A stretch of 64,000 nt of DNA, taken from Mycolicibacterium sphagni. GTDB taxonomy: Bacteria; Actinomycetota; Actinomycetes; Mycobacteriales; Mycobacteriaceae. The notes under the pieces were generated by a model. That model saw only the letters and a program-made list of their open reading frames with translations, made no database searches and had not been told where the DNA came from. Where the stretch lies: positions 124,001-188,000 of the forward strand of contig NZ_NOZR01000003.1 in the NCBI RefSeq assembly GCF_002250655.1. Reading direction: 5' to 3'. Positions 1 through 8,321 of the stretch are shown one piece after another; the first letter of the stretch is position 1; each line of letters opens with the position of its first letter. The position numbers and the translations under genes are program-made.

Positions 1-1
1 T

Positions 2-505
2 CGTGCAGGTTTACCGCTGGCGTCGACCACCTATTACTTCTCGTCGCTGGACGATCTGGTGCACAAGGCCGTCGAGTACATCTGCGCGGTCGAGACCGCG
101 CAGCTGCGCGCCCGTGTCGATGCGCTCCCGCGCCGTCGGCGAGGTGCCGAGGCGATCGCTGATGTGCTGGTCGATCTGCTTGTCGGAGACCCTGACGGCG
201 AGGCGAGCAGCGAAGAACTGATCTCCCGCTACGAGCGCTACATCGCCTGCGCCCGCCAACCCGAACTCCGGGAGATCCAGCGCCGACTGCTTCAACAGCG
301 GGTGGACGCCGCGATGGAGGCGATCGCGCGCTCGGGCCGCAATCTGCGGGTCGACCTGGTGACCGCCTTGGTCAACGCCGTCGACGGCGCGGTGGTCTCA
401 GCGCTTGTCGGCGACGGGGACGGCCCGCGCGAACTGGCCAGGGCGACCCTGATGGACGTGATCGACGTGTTGGCGCCCATCGACGAGCGCACCATCAGGG
501 TCTAA
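2..505 (+). CDS. TetR-family transcriptional regulator, 5' end cut off by window edge
   Basis: The frame is open from base 2 and begins inside the DNA-binding domain: the recognition-helix and following segment Pro-Leu-Ala-Ser-Thr-Thr-Tyr-Tyr-Phe is the typical TetR 'x-x-x-x-YYxF' pattern that ends the helix-turn-helix. About 30-35 residues of the N-terminus are missing. The rest is the helical ligand-binding and dimerisation half. It lies 18 bases upstream of a short-chain dehydrogenase on the same strand, so it may regulate or be cotranscribed with that enzyme (inference). The ligand cannot be told. Confidence 0.85.
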   Translation, partial: RAGLPLASTTYYFSSLDDLVHKAVEYICAVETAQLRARVDALPRRRRGAEAIADVLVDLLVGDPDGEASSEELISRYERYIACARQPELREIQRRLLQQRVDAAMEAIARSGRNLRVDLVTALVNAVDGAVVSALVGDGDGPRELARATLMDVIDVLAPIDERTIRV

Positions 506-523
506 CCGATTACGTTCGAAGGC

Positions 524-1522
524 ATGAATTTCTCCGGGCTCACCCGGCCCGCTGCGGAACTGCTCGACGGCGCGATGGACCGGGCGCTGATCGTCGGCTA
601 CACAAAGATCGGCTCGGGACTGCGGCGACGCTGGTGGGCCGCCGACGCCGGGGCGCGCGCGATGGTGGGCAAACGGGTACTGGTCACCGGGGCCACGGCC
701 GGCATCGGGCTGGCGATGGCGCGGTCGTTCGCCGGGCTCGGCGCGACCGTGCACCTGCTGGGCCGCAACTCCGCCAAGGTGGATCAGGCGGTGGCTTCGA
801 TCCGGGAATCGGTGGCCGACGCGCACGTGGTGGCCGAGGTGTGCGACGTCTCCGATCTCGACGCGGTGCGGCAGTGGAGCGCTGACTTCGCCAATCGGGT
901 GCCTGCGCTCAACGGGCTGGTGCACAACGCCGGGCTGATGCCCAAAGACCGGACCCTCACCCGGGAAGGCCACGAGGTGCAACTGGCCACCCACATCTTG
1001 GGCCCGCACCTGATCACCGAGCGCCTGCTGCCCCTGCTGCGTGCCGCCGGCGGCGCCTCAGTGGTGTTCGTGTCGTCAGGCGGTATGTACGGCTCGCCGC
1101 TGGTCGTCAACGACCTGGAATTCCGGCGCGGCTACAACGGGGTGCGCGCCTATGCACGCACCAAGAAGATGCAAGTGGTGCTGGCCGATTCGTGGGCGCG
1201 CCGGCTGGCCGGCACCGACATCCGCGTGGAGAGCATGCATCCGGGCTGGGTCGACACCCCGGGGGTGGCCGAGTACCTGCCGCGGTTTCGCGCCGTCACC
1301 CGGCCGCTGTTGCGCGACGTTGCCGACGGCGCCGACACCGCGGTGTGGCTGGTGGCCACCCGGCCGGAGTCCAAGCCGGGGCATTTCTGGCATGACCGCA
1401 GCCAGCGGCCGACGACGTTCGGCTGGCAGCGCCACGAGAACCCGGTCAAAGTGCGCCGCTTTCTGGAACAGGTGAGCCGGCTGACCGGAACGTCGGAAGC
1501 CTGGCCGGGTTTGCGGGCCTAG
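524..1522 (+). CDS. Short-chain dehydrogenase/reductase (DHRS12-like)
   Basis: 332-residue NAD(P)-dependent oxidoreductase of the SDR superfamily. Visible: the cofactor motif TGATAGIG at residues 55-62, the NAG motif near 135, the catalytic Ser near 185 and the Tyr210-x3-Lys214 pair. About 48 residues precede the Rossmann fold, an extension seen in the DHRS12-like group. The substrate is unknown; lipid or steroid alcohols are typical for such mycobacterial SDRs (family knowledge). Its stop overlaps by 4 bases the stop of the convergent gene on the minus strand. Confidence 0.85.
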   Translation: MNFSGLTRPAAELLDGAMDRALIVGYTKIGSGLRRRWWAADAGARAMVGKRVLVTGATAGIGLAMARSFAGLGATVHLLGRNSAKVDQAVASIRESVADAHVVAEVCDVSDLDAVRQWSADFANRVPALNGLVHNAGLMPKDRTLTREGHEVQLATHILGPHLITERLLPLLRAAGGASVVFVSSGGMYGSPLVVNDLEFRRGYNGVRAYARTKKMQVVLADSWARRLAGTDIRVESMHPGWVDTPGVAEYLPRFRAVTRPLLRDVADGADTAVWLVATRPESKPGHFWHDRSQRPTTFGWQRHENPVKVRRFLEQVSRLTGTSEAWPGLRA

Positions 1523-3237
1523 CCGGGATCGGTGCGCAGCCGCTGAAGCCGGGTCTGCAGCAATTCCACGCGGTGCGCGTTGCCGGCGAGCCCCACATAA
1601 CGACTCCCGTAGGTGGCCAGCAACGCGTCGTCGAGGCGGCGCACCGCGCCGGCGGGGAAACGGTATTCCATCCTGGCGTCGACCGCCTCGGTGTCCACGC
1701 CAGTCAGCAGTTCCTCGAGTTCATCGAGCGTCTGGATGCCCAGTTCGCCGAGCAGCTCGGAGATCCACGCGTAGTGGTCGGTCCGGGACCAGCCCGCGTC
1801 GGGGAAGCGGTGCCCCAGATAGGTGGCGAGCACCGGCGTCGCGATCCCTGCTCCCGTCGCCGACGGGGTGTGATCGTCGGTCATCGAGGCGCGTAACCGA
1901 TCCCGGATCTCGGTGAACTCCCGGTCGGCCAGCTCGAGCAGGCCCGCGGCCAGGGTGAACCGGCGATCCAGCTCGGGTGCATCAGCGGCGGGCACGCTGC
2001 CCTTGTACCGGATGTCGTGTTCGAACTCCGCCCACGCGTGTTGCAGAACGGTGCGCACCTGCACCGAGGCGGGCTGCGTTTCGCCGCGCGCGGTGACCAG
2101 CAGATGCCGGCTGGCGTAGCCCCACCGACCTTCGCGCGCGGTCACCTGGCCCATGTCGAGATCGGCCAGCACGTCCATCTCGCCGGCCAATAGGGTGCCG
2201 ACGGCGGTGACGTCCTCCCGCAGATACGTGATCACGCGCACGCCGACCTGGTCGGTGATCTGCGTCGCCGGGTCGGTGTAGAGCCGCTGCCCGTCGACGC
2301 TGCGGTCGGCCTTGGCCGCGAACGACGCCACACTCTTCGTGCGCGCGGTGACGCTCAGATAGTTGATGCCCGCGTCGTCGAGCAGGCGGGTCACCAGCGC
2401 CAGATAGTGGGCGGTGGTCTCGACCAGCGCCGGCCGTCGCTCCACATAGCTGGCGACGGCATCGCCGACCACGCCCGGCGTCGGCTCCGGCGGCGCAGGC
2501 GTGAGATCCGGCGGGAGCGTCGGCGTCACGATATAGCCGGTCGCGAAGTCGCCGTAGATGGTCACCGAGGCCGGTCGTCGCGTCGCGTACAACCCGACGT
2601 AGGCACACACCACGGCATCGATGGGATCCTCGGCGCGCCGCAGATCGCTCTTGCGCTCGGCGTTTTCGGCGGTGTGTCGCAGTGCGATCCACTCGGGGTG
2701 GTCGCCGACCCGCAGCGGCACCGAGGCGTGTGCGAGTCGTTCGATCTCGTCCATCAGCCGCAGGAGCTCGGTGCGCAGCTGGACGAGGGTACGGCCCTGC
2801 TTGGCCTTGTACTTCAGGGTTCGGCCGAGCCGGAACAGCACCACGGTCGCCGGGTGCGGGTACACCTCGATGGCTCGCCGGGAGGCCCGCGAGTACGGGT
2901 CCATATCCAGACCGAGTGCCTCGGCGATGCGGGCGCCGCGCGGAGTGTCCGCGAATTCGGGCTTCCCCTTGTTCGCCGGATGGGCGCCGGCCTGGAACTT
3001 GGCGAAGTCCCGGTTCAGCTCTGTCTCGCAGCTGCGTTGCCCGGTCAGGTTCGTCACGATCAGTGGCGCGTCGATGGCGACCAGACAGTCGCCGCCGGCA
3101 TAGGGGCGTATTTCGGCGAGGATGCTCGAGTCGTCTTGCGCGGCAGCGAGATGAACTAGCCGGCCGTCGGCGTCGAGAACGGCGACTCCGGTGGGCTTCC
3201 GTTCACCCCACGCCAGATCCAGTCCGACGAAGTACAT
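1519..3237 (-). CDS. Bifunctional RNase HII-like/(p)ppGpp synthetase fusion (RHII-RSD type)
   Basis: 572 residues, two domains. Residues about 3-230 are a DUF429/RNase H-fold domain starting with the acidic strand GLDLAW (Asp7). A proline-rich linker (about 240-258) follows, then a RelA/SpoT synthetase domain (about 270-450) with the G-loop pattern ARTKS...S...K (298-309), DQVGVRVITY (329-338) and the EF/H region around H400-E407. This architecture matches MS_RHII-RSD of M. smegmatis, reported to hydrolyse RNA in RNA-DNA hybrids and to make (p)ppGpp, which links R-loop removal to the stringent alarmone. The start ATG at 3237 is chosen because residues upstream of it are non-homologous and overlap the divergent purB leader. 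A C-terminal helical tail of about 120 residues follows the synthetase. Confidence 0.9.
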   Translation of the reverse strand: MYFVGLDLAWGERKPTGVAVLDADGRLVHLAAAQDDSSILAEIRPYAGGDCLVAIDAPLIVTNLTGQRSCETELNRDFAKFQAGAHPANKGKPEFADTPRGARIAEALGLDMDPYSRASRRAIEVYPHPATVVLFRLGRTLKYKAKQGRTLVQLRTELLRLMDEIERLAHASVPLRVGDHPEWIALRHTAENAERKSDLRRAEDPIDAVVCAYVGLYATRRPASVTIYGDFATGYIVTPTLPPDLTPAPPEPTPGVVGDAVASYVERRPALVETTAHYLALVTRLLDDAGINYLSVTARTKSVASFAAKADRSVDGQRLYTDPATQITDQVGVRVITYLREDVTAVGTLLAGEMDVLADLDMGQVTAREGRWGYASRHLLVTARGETQPASVQVRTVLQHAWAEFEHDIRYKGSVPAADAPELDRRFTLAAGLLELADREFTEIRDRLRASMTDDHTPSATGAGIATPVLATYLGHRFPDAGWSRTDHYAWISELLGELGIQTLDELEELLTGVDTEAVDARMEYRFPAGAVRRLDDALLATYGSRYVGLAGNAHRVELLQTRLQRLRTDPG

Positions 3238-3250
3238 GCGCTTACCTTGC

Positions 3251-3267
3251 CTTACGGCCGCCGTAAG
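3251..3267. promoter_or_regulatory. Inverted repeat in the RHII-RSD/purB divergent promoter
   Basis: CTTACGG-CCG-CCGTAAG, a perfect 7-bp inverted repeat with a 3-base spacer, centred in the 40-bp gap between two divergent starts. Its right arm contains TAAGCT (3264-3269), a -10-like element 8 bases before the purB GTG. A regulator bound here would touch both promoters (inference). Confidence 0.4.
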
Positions 3268-3277
3268 CTTATGCGTT

Positions 3278-4696
3278 GTGACGATCCCGAATGTCTTGGC
3301 CGGACGGTATGCCAGCGCGGAAATGGTCGCGATCTGGTCGCCTGAAGCCAAGATCGTCGCCGAGCGCAAGCTGTGGCTTGCGGTGCTGCGCGCCCAATCC
3401 GAACTCGGTGTGGCCGTGCCTGACGGCGTTGTCGAGGACTACGAGCGAGTGCTCGAGCAGGTCGATCTGGCGTCGATCGCCGCGCGGGAGCGCGTCACCC
3501 GCCACGACGTCAAGGCCCGCATCGAGGAATTCAACGCACTGGCCGGCCACGAGCACGTGCACAAGGGCATGACCAGCCGGGACCTCACCGAGAACGTCGA
3601 GCAGCTGCAGATCCGCCGGTCGTTGCAATTGGTACACGCCCACGGTGTGGCCGTTGCGGCCCGGCTGGCGGAGGCAGCGGTGCTCTACCGCGATCTGGTG
3701 ATGGCCGGGCGTTCGCACAATGTCGCGGCGCAGGCCACCACCCTGGGCAAGCGGTTCGCCTCGGCCGCCGAGGAGACGCTGATCGCGTTGCGGCGCATTG
3801 CCGAGCTGATCGAGCGGTACCCGCTGCGCGGTATCAAGGGCCCCATGGGCACCGCACAGGACATGCTCGACTTGTTCGACGGTGACGATGTGCGGCTGGC
3901 GGAGCTGGAACGCCGGATCGCCGAATTCCTGGGATTCAACGATGTTTTCAGCAGCGTCGGGCAGGTGTACCCGCGGTCGCTGGACCACGACGTGCTCTCG
4001 GCGCTGGTTCAGCTGGGCGCCGGCCCGTCGTCGTTCGCACATACCGTGCGGCTGATGGCCGGCCACGAACTGGTGACCGAAGGGTTCGCTCCGGGGCAGG
4101 TCGGTTCGTCGGCGATGCCGCACAAGATGAACACCCGTAGCTGTGAGCGGGTCAACGGGCTGCAGGTGATTGTGCGGGGATACGCGTCGATGGCCGCGGA
4201 ATTGGCTGGCGCGCAATGGAATGAGGGCGACGTCTTCTGCTCGGTGGTGCGCCGGGTGGCGCTGCCGGACGCCTTCTTCGCCATCGACGGCCAGATCGAG
4301 ACGTTCCTGACGGTGCTCGACGAGTTCGGTGCCTACCCCGCGGTGATCAAGCGTGAGCTCGATCGGTACCTGCCGTTCCTGGCCACCACCCGCATCCTGA
4401 TCGCGGCGGTGCGGGCCGGGGTCGGGCGGGAGACCGCGCACGAGGTGATCAAGGAGCACGCGGTGGCGGTCGCGTTGGCGATGCGCGAAAAAGGTTTGGA
4501 GCCAGACCTTTTGGACCGACTGGCTGCTGACGAGCGACTGCCGTTGGACCGGGCTGCGCTGGATGCCGCGCTCGCCGACAAGCAAGCGTTCACCGGCGCT
4601 GCGGGGAGCCAGGTCGACCAGGTGGTGGCCGCGGTGCAGGAACTGGTCACCGCCTACCCCGACGCCGCCAAGTACGCGCCGGGCGCGATCCTGTAA
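3278..4696 (+). CDS. purB: Adenylosuccinate lyase
   Basis: 472 residues, the usual length for actinobacterial PurB. Catalyses two steps: SAICAR to AICAR plus fumarate in de novo purine synthesis, and adenylosuccinate to AMP plus fumarate. The fumarase/aspartase-superfamily signature GSSAMPHK is at residues 276-283, with the probable catalytic serine in it. GTG 3278 is chosen because the protein then begins at the conserved N-terminus (TIPNVLAGRYAS); an earlier ATG at 3191 would run through the divergent gene. It is divergent from the alarmone synthetase gene. Confidence 0.95.
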   Translation: MTIPNVLAGRYASAEMVAIWSPEAKIVAERKLWLAVLRAQSELGVAVPDGVVEDYERVLEQVDLASIAARERVTRHDVKARIEEFNALAGHEHVHKGMTSRDLTENVEQLQIRRSLQLVHAHGVAVAARLAEAAVLYRDLVMAGRSHNVAAQATTLGKRFASAAEETLIALRRIAELIERYPLRGIKGPMGTAQDMLDLFDGDDVRLAELERRIAEFLGFNDVFSSVGQVYPRSLDHDVLSALVQLGAGPSSFAHTVRLMAGHELVTEGFAPGQVGSSAMPHKMNTRSCERVNGLQVIVRGYASMAAELAGAQWNEGDVFCSVVRRVALPDAFFAIDGQIETFLTVLDEFGAYPAVIKRELDRYLPFLATTRILIAAVRAGVGRETAHEVIKEHAVAVALAMREKGLEPDLLDRLAADERLPLDRAALDAALADKQAFTGAAGSQVDQVVAAVQELVTAYPDAAKYAPGAIL

Positions 4697-4706
4697 GACC
4701 CAACGC

Positions 4707-5528
4707 TCACATCACCGCGTGACCGGCATCGACCGGTAGCGCGACGCCGGTGACATAGCGTGCCTTCGGGCTCGCCAGCCAGACCACCGCGTTGGTGACA
4801 TCCTCGGCTTCCACAAACGGCACCGGCAGCAGGTTGCCCGACAGGGCGGCGCCGTTGGGGTTCTCCTGGAATGTGCGGATCGTGTGGTCGTTGAGGATCA
4901 TCGGCGTGCCGACACCGCTGGGGTGCACGGTGTTGACCCGAATATTGTGCTGGGCATAGGCATTGGCTGCCGAGCGCATCAGACCGACCACACCGTGCTT
5001 GGCCGCGGCGTAGGCGAACATCGCCGCACTGCCGTCGCCACCCTTCCCGACCAGACCCTGTGCGGAGCTCGTCAGGATGATCGAACCGCCTCGGCCCTTG
5101 CGGATCACCGAGGGCACGGTCGCCACGATCGTGTGCCACACGCCGGTGAGGTTGGTCTCGACGATGTCGCGGTAAAGCTGTTCGTCGACCGGATCTTTGC
5201 GGCCGATCGCCACCACCCCGGCGTTGGCCACGACGACGTCGACCTCGCCGAGCGCGTCCACCCCGCTCTGCACTGCGGCCTGTAGCGCGGCGAGGTCGCG
5301 GACGTCGGCGATCACCGGAACGATCCGACGGCCCTGGGCCTCGACGAGGCGGACGGTCTCGTCGAGATCCTCCTTGGTGGCCAGTGGATAGGGGATCGAC
5401 TCGATGTCGGCGCAGCGGTCGATGGCGATGATGTCCGCGCCTTCGGCGGCCAGTGCCACGGCGTGGCTCCTGCCCTGCCCGCGGGCTGCGCCGGTGACTA
5501 CTGCGACGGTGTCGATGAGGTCTGCCAC
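4707..5528 (-). CDS. Mycofactocin-coupled SDR-family oxidoreductase
   Basis: 273 residues. Rossmann motif TGAARGQG near the N-terminus and catalytic YAAAK. The insertion after beta-2 (Asp-Arg-Cys-Ala-Asp-Ile-Glu...YPLA) is the hallmark of the mycofactocin-associated SDR subfamily, which holds NAD(H) tightly and passes electrons to the peptide cofactor mycofactocin rather than releasing NADH (family knowledge). GTG 5528 is chosen since the fold starts immediately after it. Third gene of a probable ferredoxin-GMC-SDR operon (44-base gap to the GMC gene). The alcohol substrate is unknown. Confidence 0.88.
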   Translation of the reverse strand: MADLIDTVAVVTGAARGQGRSHAVALAAEGADIIAIDRCADIESIPYPLATKEDLDETVRLVEAQGRRIVPVIADVRDLAALQAAVQSGVDALGEVDVVVANAGVVAIGRKDPVDEQLYRDIVETNLTGVWHTIVATVPSVIRKGRGGSIILTSSAQGLVGKGGDGSAAMFAYAAAKHGVVGLMRSAANAYAQHNIRVNTVHPSGVGTPMILNDHTIRTFQENPNGAALSGNLLPVPFVEAEDVTNAVVWLASPKARYVTGVALPVDAGHAVM

Positions 5529-5572
5529 GACGCGGACTCTAACCGATCTGGTCGACGAGTCGATCGAAACTC

Positions 5573-7123
5573 TTACTGGCCGGATTCGATGAAGTCGGCG
5601 CACCGCTCGCCGACCATGATTGCCGGCGCATTGGTGTTGGCCCGGGGGATGCACGGGAACACCGAGGCGTCGGCCACCCGCAGCCCGGCCACGCCGCGCA
5701 CCTTCAGTCTCTCGTCGACGACGCTGCCCATGGCCGCCGAGCAGGCAGGGTGACCGGTGGTGGCCACTGAACTTCGCACCCACGCCTCGATCTGGGCGTC
5801 GGTGACGACGTCGGGGCCCGGATGCAGTTCGGCGGTGATGACCGATCCGAACGGTTCGGTGGCGACGATCTCCCTGGTGCGCCGCACCACCCGGACGAAC
5901 GCCGCAACGTCGTCGGGGTGGGCCAGGGTGTTGAGCCGGATCTCCGGAGGCTCATGGGGATCCGCCGACTGCGCGAGAACGGTGCCCCGGCTCTTGGGCG
6001 TCCAATAGGACTGCAGCACCGACGATGCGCGGCGCAGCTCCCGCTCCATCGCCTGAAGGTTGACGTAGCTCGGGGCGTGGATCAGCTGGAAGTCCGGCGC
6101 AGGCAGCTCCTGGCGAGTCCGGATGTGTGCGAGTGCCTCCATCGCATTACTGGTCATCTTGCCGGTGCGGCGAAACAGCCAGCGCAGCAACCACTGTGGC
6201 TTCTGCGCATCCGAAAGCCCGACGAACTCCGGGTGCACATCCCAGCTCATCGCCGTCGCCGGATGGTCGGTGAGATTGGTTCCCACCGCCGGGTTTTCGA
6301 CGATGGGCGTGATGCCGACCGCGCGCAGATGGTCGGCCGCCCCGATACCGGAGAGCTGCAGCAGCTGGGGTGTGCCGTAGGCGCCCGCCGACAGGATGAC
6401 TTCGCGGTCGGCCCCGGCGATCAGTCGCCGTCCCTTGTGTTCGTACTCGACGCCCACCGCGCGCCCATCGCGGATTACCACCCGGTGCACCAGCGCGCCG
6501 GTTACCACGCTGAAGTTCGAACGGCGCAGCGCGGCAGGCAGATACGCGCGCGCGGTGTTCCAGCGCTGCCCCTTCCAGACCGTCACCGGCGCGATGGACG
6601 TGCCGTCGAGATCCGGTCCGCCGATGTCCTCGTTGTCGGAGACCCCGGCAGCCCGGGCGGCCGCCAGCCAGCGGGTGGACGTCACGTCGGGCTCGGCCAG
6701 CCGGGTCACCCGGATGGGGCCCGAGGTGCCGTGTGCCGGGCCGCCGAGGTAGTGCGATTCGATGCGGCGGAATACCGGCTCGACGTCGGACCAGCCCCAG
6801 CCCGGCAGCTGCCAGCCGTCGTAGTCGATCTGGGTGCCGCGCACCCACACCATCGCGTTCATCGAGCTGGTGCCGCCGAGCACGCGCCCGCGCGGTTGCG
6901 GAATGGTGCGGCCCTCGCAGGCGGGCTCGGGCGCCGAGCGGTAATCCCAGTCGGTCGGACCGCCCATCTGTGCGGCGTAAGCCAGCGGCGCGCGTACGGT
7001 CAGCCGCTTGTCGGAGCCGCCGGCTTCCAGCAGCAGGACGCTGGCGCTTCCCGCAGCCAAGCGGCCGGCCAGCGCACAGCCCGCCGACCCGGCACCGATC
7101 ACGATGTAGTCGTAGTCAGCCAC
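5573..7123 (-). CDS. GMC-family FAD-dependent oxidoreductase (choline/alcohol dehydrogenase type)
   Basis: 516 residues. FAD-binding VIGAGSAGC at the N-terminus, GMC signature around GRVLGGTSSMNAMVWVRG, and the C-terminal domain with the active-site His in TTGHPACSAAMG and Asn in PRANTNAPAIM. The family oxidises primary alcohols and related substrates. GTG 7123 begins right at the FAD fold, 11 bases after the ferredoxin stop. Placement between a ferredoxin and a mycofactocin SDR suggests one alcohol-oxidation electron chain. It could be an MftG-like mycofactocin dehydrogenase, but it is not beside mft biosynthesis genes here. Confidence 0.88.
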   Translation of the reverse strand: MADYDYIVIGAGSAGCALAGRLAAGSASVLLLEAGGSDKRLTVRAPLAYAAQMGGPTDWDYRSAPEPACEGRTIPQPRGRVLGGTSSMNAMVWVRGTQIDYDGWQLPGWGWSDVEPVFRRIESHYLGGPAHGTSGPIRVTRLAEPDVTSTRWLAAARAAGVSDNEDIGGPDLDGTSIAPVTVWKGQRWNTARAYLPAALRRSNFSVVTGALVHRVVIRDGRAVGVEYEHKGRRLIAGADREVILSAGAYGTPQLLQLSGIGAADHLRAVGITPIVENPAVGTNLTDHPATAMSWDVHPEFVGLSDAQKPQWLLRWLFRRTGKMTSNAMEALAHIRTRQELPAPDFQLIHAPSYVNLQAMERELRRASSVLQSYWTPKSRGTVLAQSADPHEPPEIRLNTLAHPDDVAAFVRVVRRTREIVATEPFGSVITAELHPGPDVVTDAQIEAWVRSSVATTGHPACSAAMGSVVDERLKVRGVAGLRVADASVFPCIPRANTNAPAIMVGERCADFIESGQ

Positions 7124-7134
7124 GGTTGCGGACG

Positions 7135-7329
7135 CTAGCCCCCGTCGACCTCGATCGCGTGCTCGGGGCAATCGTGCGATGCCTTGGTGACGAGATCGGC
7201 GTACTCCGGCGGGATCTCGTCGAGAACCACCTCGGCGAAGCCGTCGGCGGTCCAGGAGAACACCGCCGCGCATATCGATACACAGTCGCCGTGCCCGGCG
7301 CACCGGTCGGAATCGACGGAGGCTTTCAC
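7135..7329 (-). CDS. Small ferredoxin, single cluster
   Basis: 64 residues with C10-x2-H13-x2-C16-x3-C20 and C54-P55. Having His in place of the second ligand is common in mycobacterial [3Fe-4S] or atypical [4Fe-4S] ferredoxins that serve P450s and other oxidoreductases. GTG start at 7329. It is the first gene of the ferredoxin-GMC-SDR operon, so it probably accepts electrons from one of the two dehydrogenases (inference). Confidence 0.88.
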   Translation of the reverse strand: MKASVDSDRCAGHGDCVSICAAVFSWTADGFAEVVLDEIPPEYADLVTKASHDCPEHAIEVDGG

Positions 7330-7335
7330 GACGCT

Positions 7336-7341
7336 AGCTTA
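7336..7341 (-). promoter_or_regulatory. -10 element of the ferredoxin operon (leaderless)
   Basis: TAAGCT on the minus strand, 6 bases before the GTG of the ferredoxin gene, so transcription should start at or next to the start codon. It lies just after the hairpin that ends the DUF559 gene, which insulates this promoter. Confidence 0.5.
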
Positions 7342-7344
7342 ACG

Positions 7345-7391
7345 ATTTCGGCGCGATTTCCGGTGTACAGCACCGGTTAGCGCGCCGAAAT
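7345..7391 (-). terminator. Hairpin repeat copy 1, at the stop codon of the DUF559 gene
   Basis: Nested perfect inverted repeats: ATTTCGGCGCG (7345-7355) with CGCGCCGAAAT (7381-7391), and inside it CCGGTG (7360-7365) with CACCGG (7371-7376) around a TACAG loop. The TAA stop of the minus-strand DUF559 gene lies in the bulge between the two stems. Bases 7347-7386 are repeated at 8282-8321 with one difference. Best read as an intrinsic terminator and mobile repeat; there is no strong U-tract. Confidence 0.65.
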
Positions 7392-8237
7392 GGCAGCGCG
7401 GATCTCACCCAGGACCCGTTCCGGGTGCTGGGTGAGGTCCAGCCAGGTGAAGCGCAGTACCTGCCAGCCCTGCAACGCGAGCCGATTCTGGCGAACCCGG
7501 TCGTTCTGAAACGCGGCGTGATCGCTGTGGAACGCCCAGCCGTCGATCTCGATCGCCACTCGCTGCGCCGGGAATGCGAAGTCGACGACGTAGCCGCCGA
7601 CCGAGAAGTTCGCCCGCCAGCCGGTGATCCCGGCGCCCTTGAGCAGTTGGACCGTCAGGCGCTCGGCCTCCGATCTCGCGCCGCTGGCGGCCGCATGCAG
7701 AAGGCGCTGGCTTGCTGCGGACCCACGACGACCCCGATTGCGCGCGTGCGCCTGCTCGAGATGAGCCAACTCGAGGCGGCGTTGCAGAGCGGCATCCATG
7801 ATCGCTGCGCCGGGCCCGTGCTGAGCTGCCGCTTCGAGCACGGTCAAAGCCGGCGCGGTGACTCGCAACGAGCGGTGTTCGAAGACGTCCACTTCTGCGA
7901 GGTCACGCCTACGGATGCAGGTGCCGGGAGCGGCACGTCCGTGGCTGTTGCGCGGGACGGTGATCTCGACGATGCCGGGCGCCTCGTGGAAGAGTCCGAG
8001 CCACCATGCGGCCGCCAATCCGCTTGCTGCGGAACGGGTACCGCGACTCCACACCGCCGCCCGGATTCGCGCTGCGGTGGTGAACGGTCGATCATCGGCG
8101 AAGTAGACCCCGGGCCCGCATCGCCGCCATTGCCCGGAGCGAATCCGGTGTCGCACGGCATCCTCGCTGAGTCCGGAGCGCCGGGCCTGGGTTAGCGTGA
8201 CGACTCCGTCTTGCCGGCGAAGGTAATCCTCGAGCAC
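7377..8237 (-). CDS. DUF559 (Vsr/endonuclease-fold) protein with AbiEi-like N-terminal domain
   Basis: 286 residues. The N-terminal 50 or so form a winged-helix 'type IV antitoxin AbiEi-like' region (TQARRSGLSEDAVRHRI). The C-terminal 110 carry the DUF559 restriction-endonuclease-like fold with the acidic core VVDFAFP...VAIEIDGWAFHS, and a conserved FQNDRVRQNRLALQGW motif. Such proteins are numerous in actinobacteria and of unproven function; DNA nicking or defence is the usual guess. The gene is bracketed by two direct copies of a 40-nt hairpin repeat, which suggests it moved as a unit with one repeat. Confidence 0.8.
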   Translation of the reverse strand: MLEDYLRRQDGVVTLTQARRSGLSEDAVRHRIRSGQWRRCGPGVYFADDRPFTTAARIRAAVWSRGTRSAASGLAAAWWLGLFHEAPGIVEITVPRNSHGRAAPGTCIRRRDLAEVDVFEHRSLRVTAPALTVLEAAAQHGPGAAIMDAALQRRLELAHLEQAHARNRGRRGSAASQRLLHAAASGARSEAERLTVQLLKGAGITGWRANFSVGGYVVDFAFPAQRVAIEIDGWAFHSDHAAFQNDRVRQNRLALQGWQVLRFTWLDLTQHPERVLGEIRAAISAR

Positions 8238-8281
8238 ATCAGCTTCGACGCGCTGGCAGCAGTGCAGGTTCCGCTATCCAA

Positions 8282-8321
8282 TTCGGCGCGATTTCCGGTG
8301 TACAGCACCGGTCAGCGCGCC
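8282..8321 (-). repeat. Hairpin repeat copy 2, at the stop codon of the membrane-protein gene
   Basis: 39 of 40 bases match 7347-7386. The only difference (C for T at 8313) is in the stop codon itself: it makes TGA for the upstream gene here, where copy 1 makes TAA for DUF559. The stem GGCGCG/CGCGCC and inner CCGGTG/CACCGG are kept. It lies between the membrane-protein gene and the DUF559 gene, in the same orientation as copy 1, 935 bp away. Confidence 0.7.
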
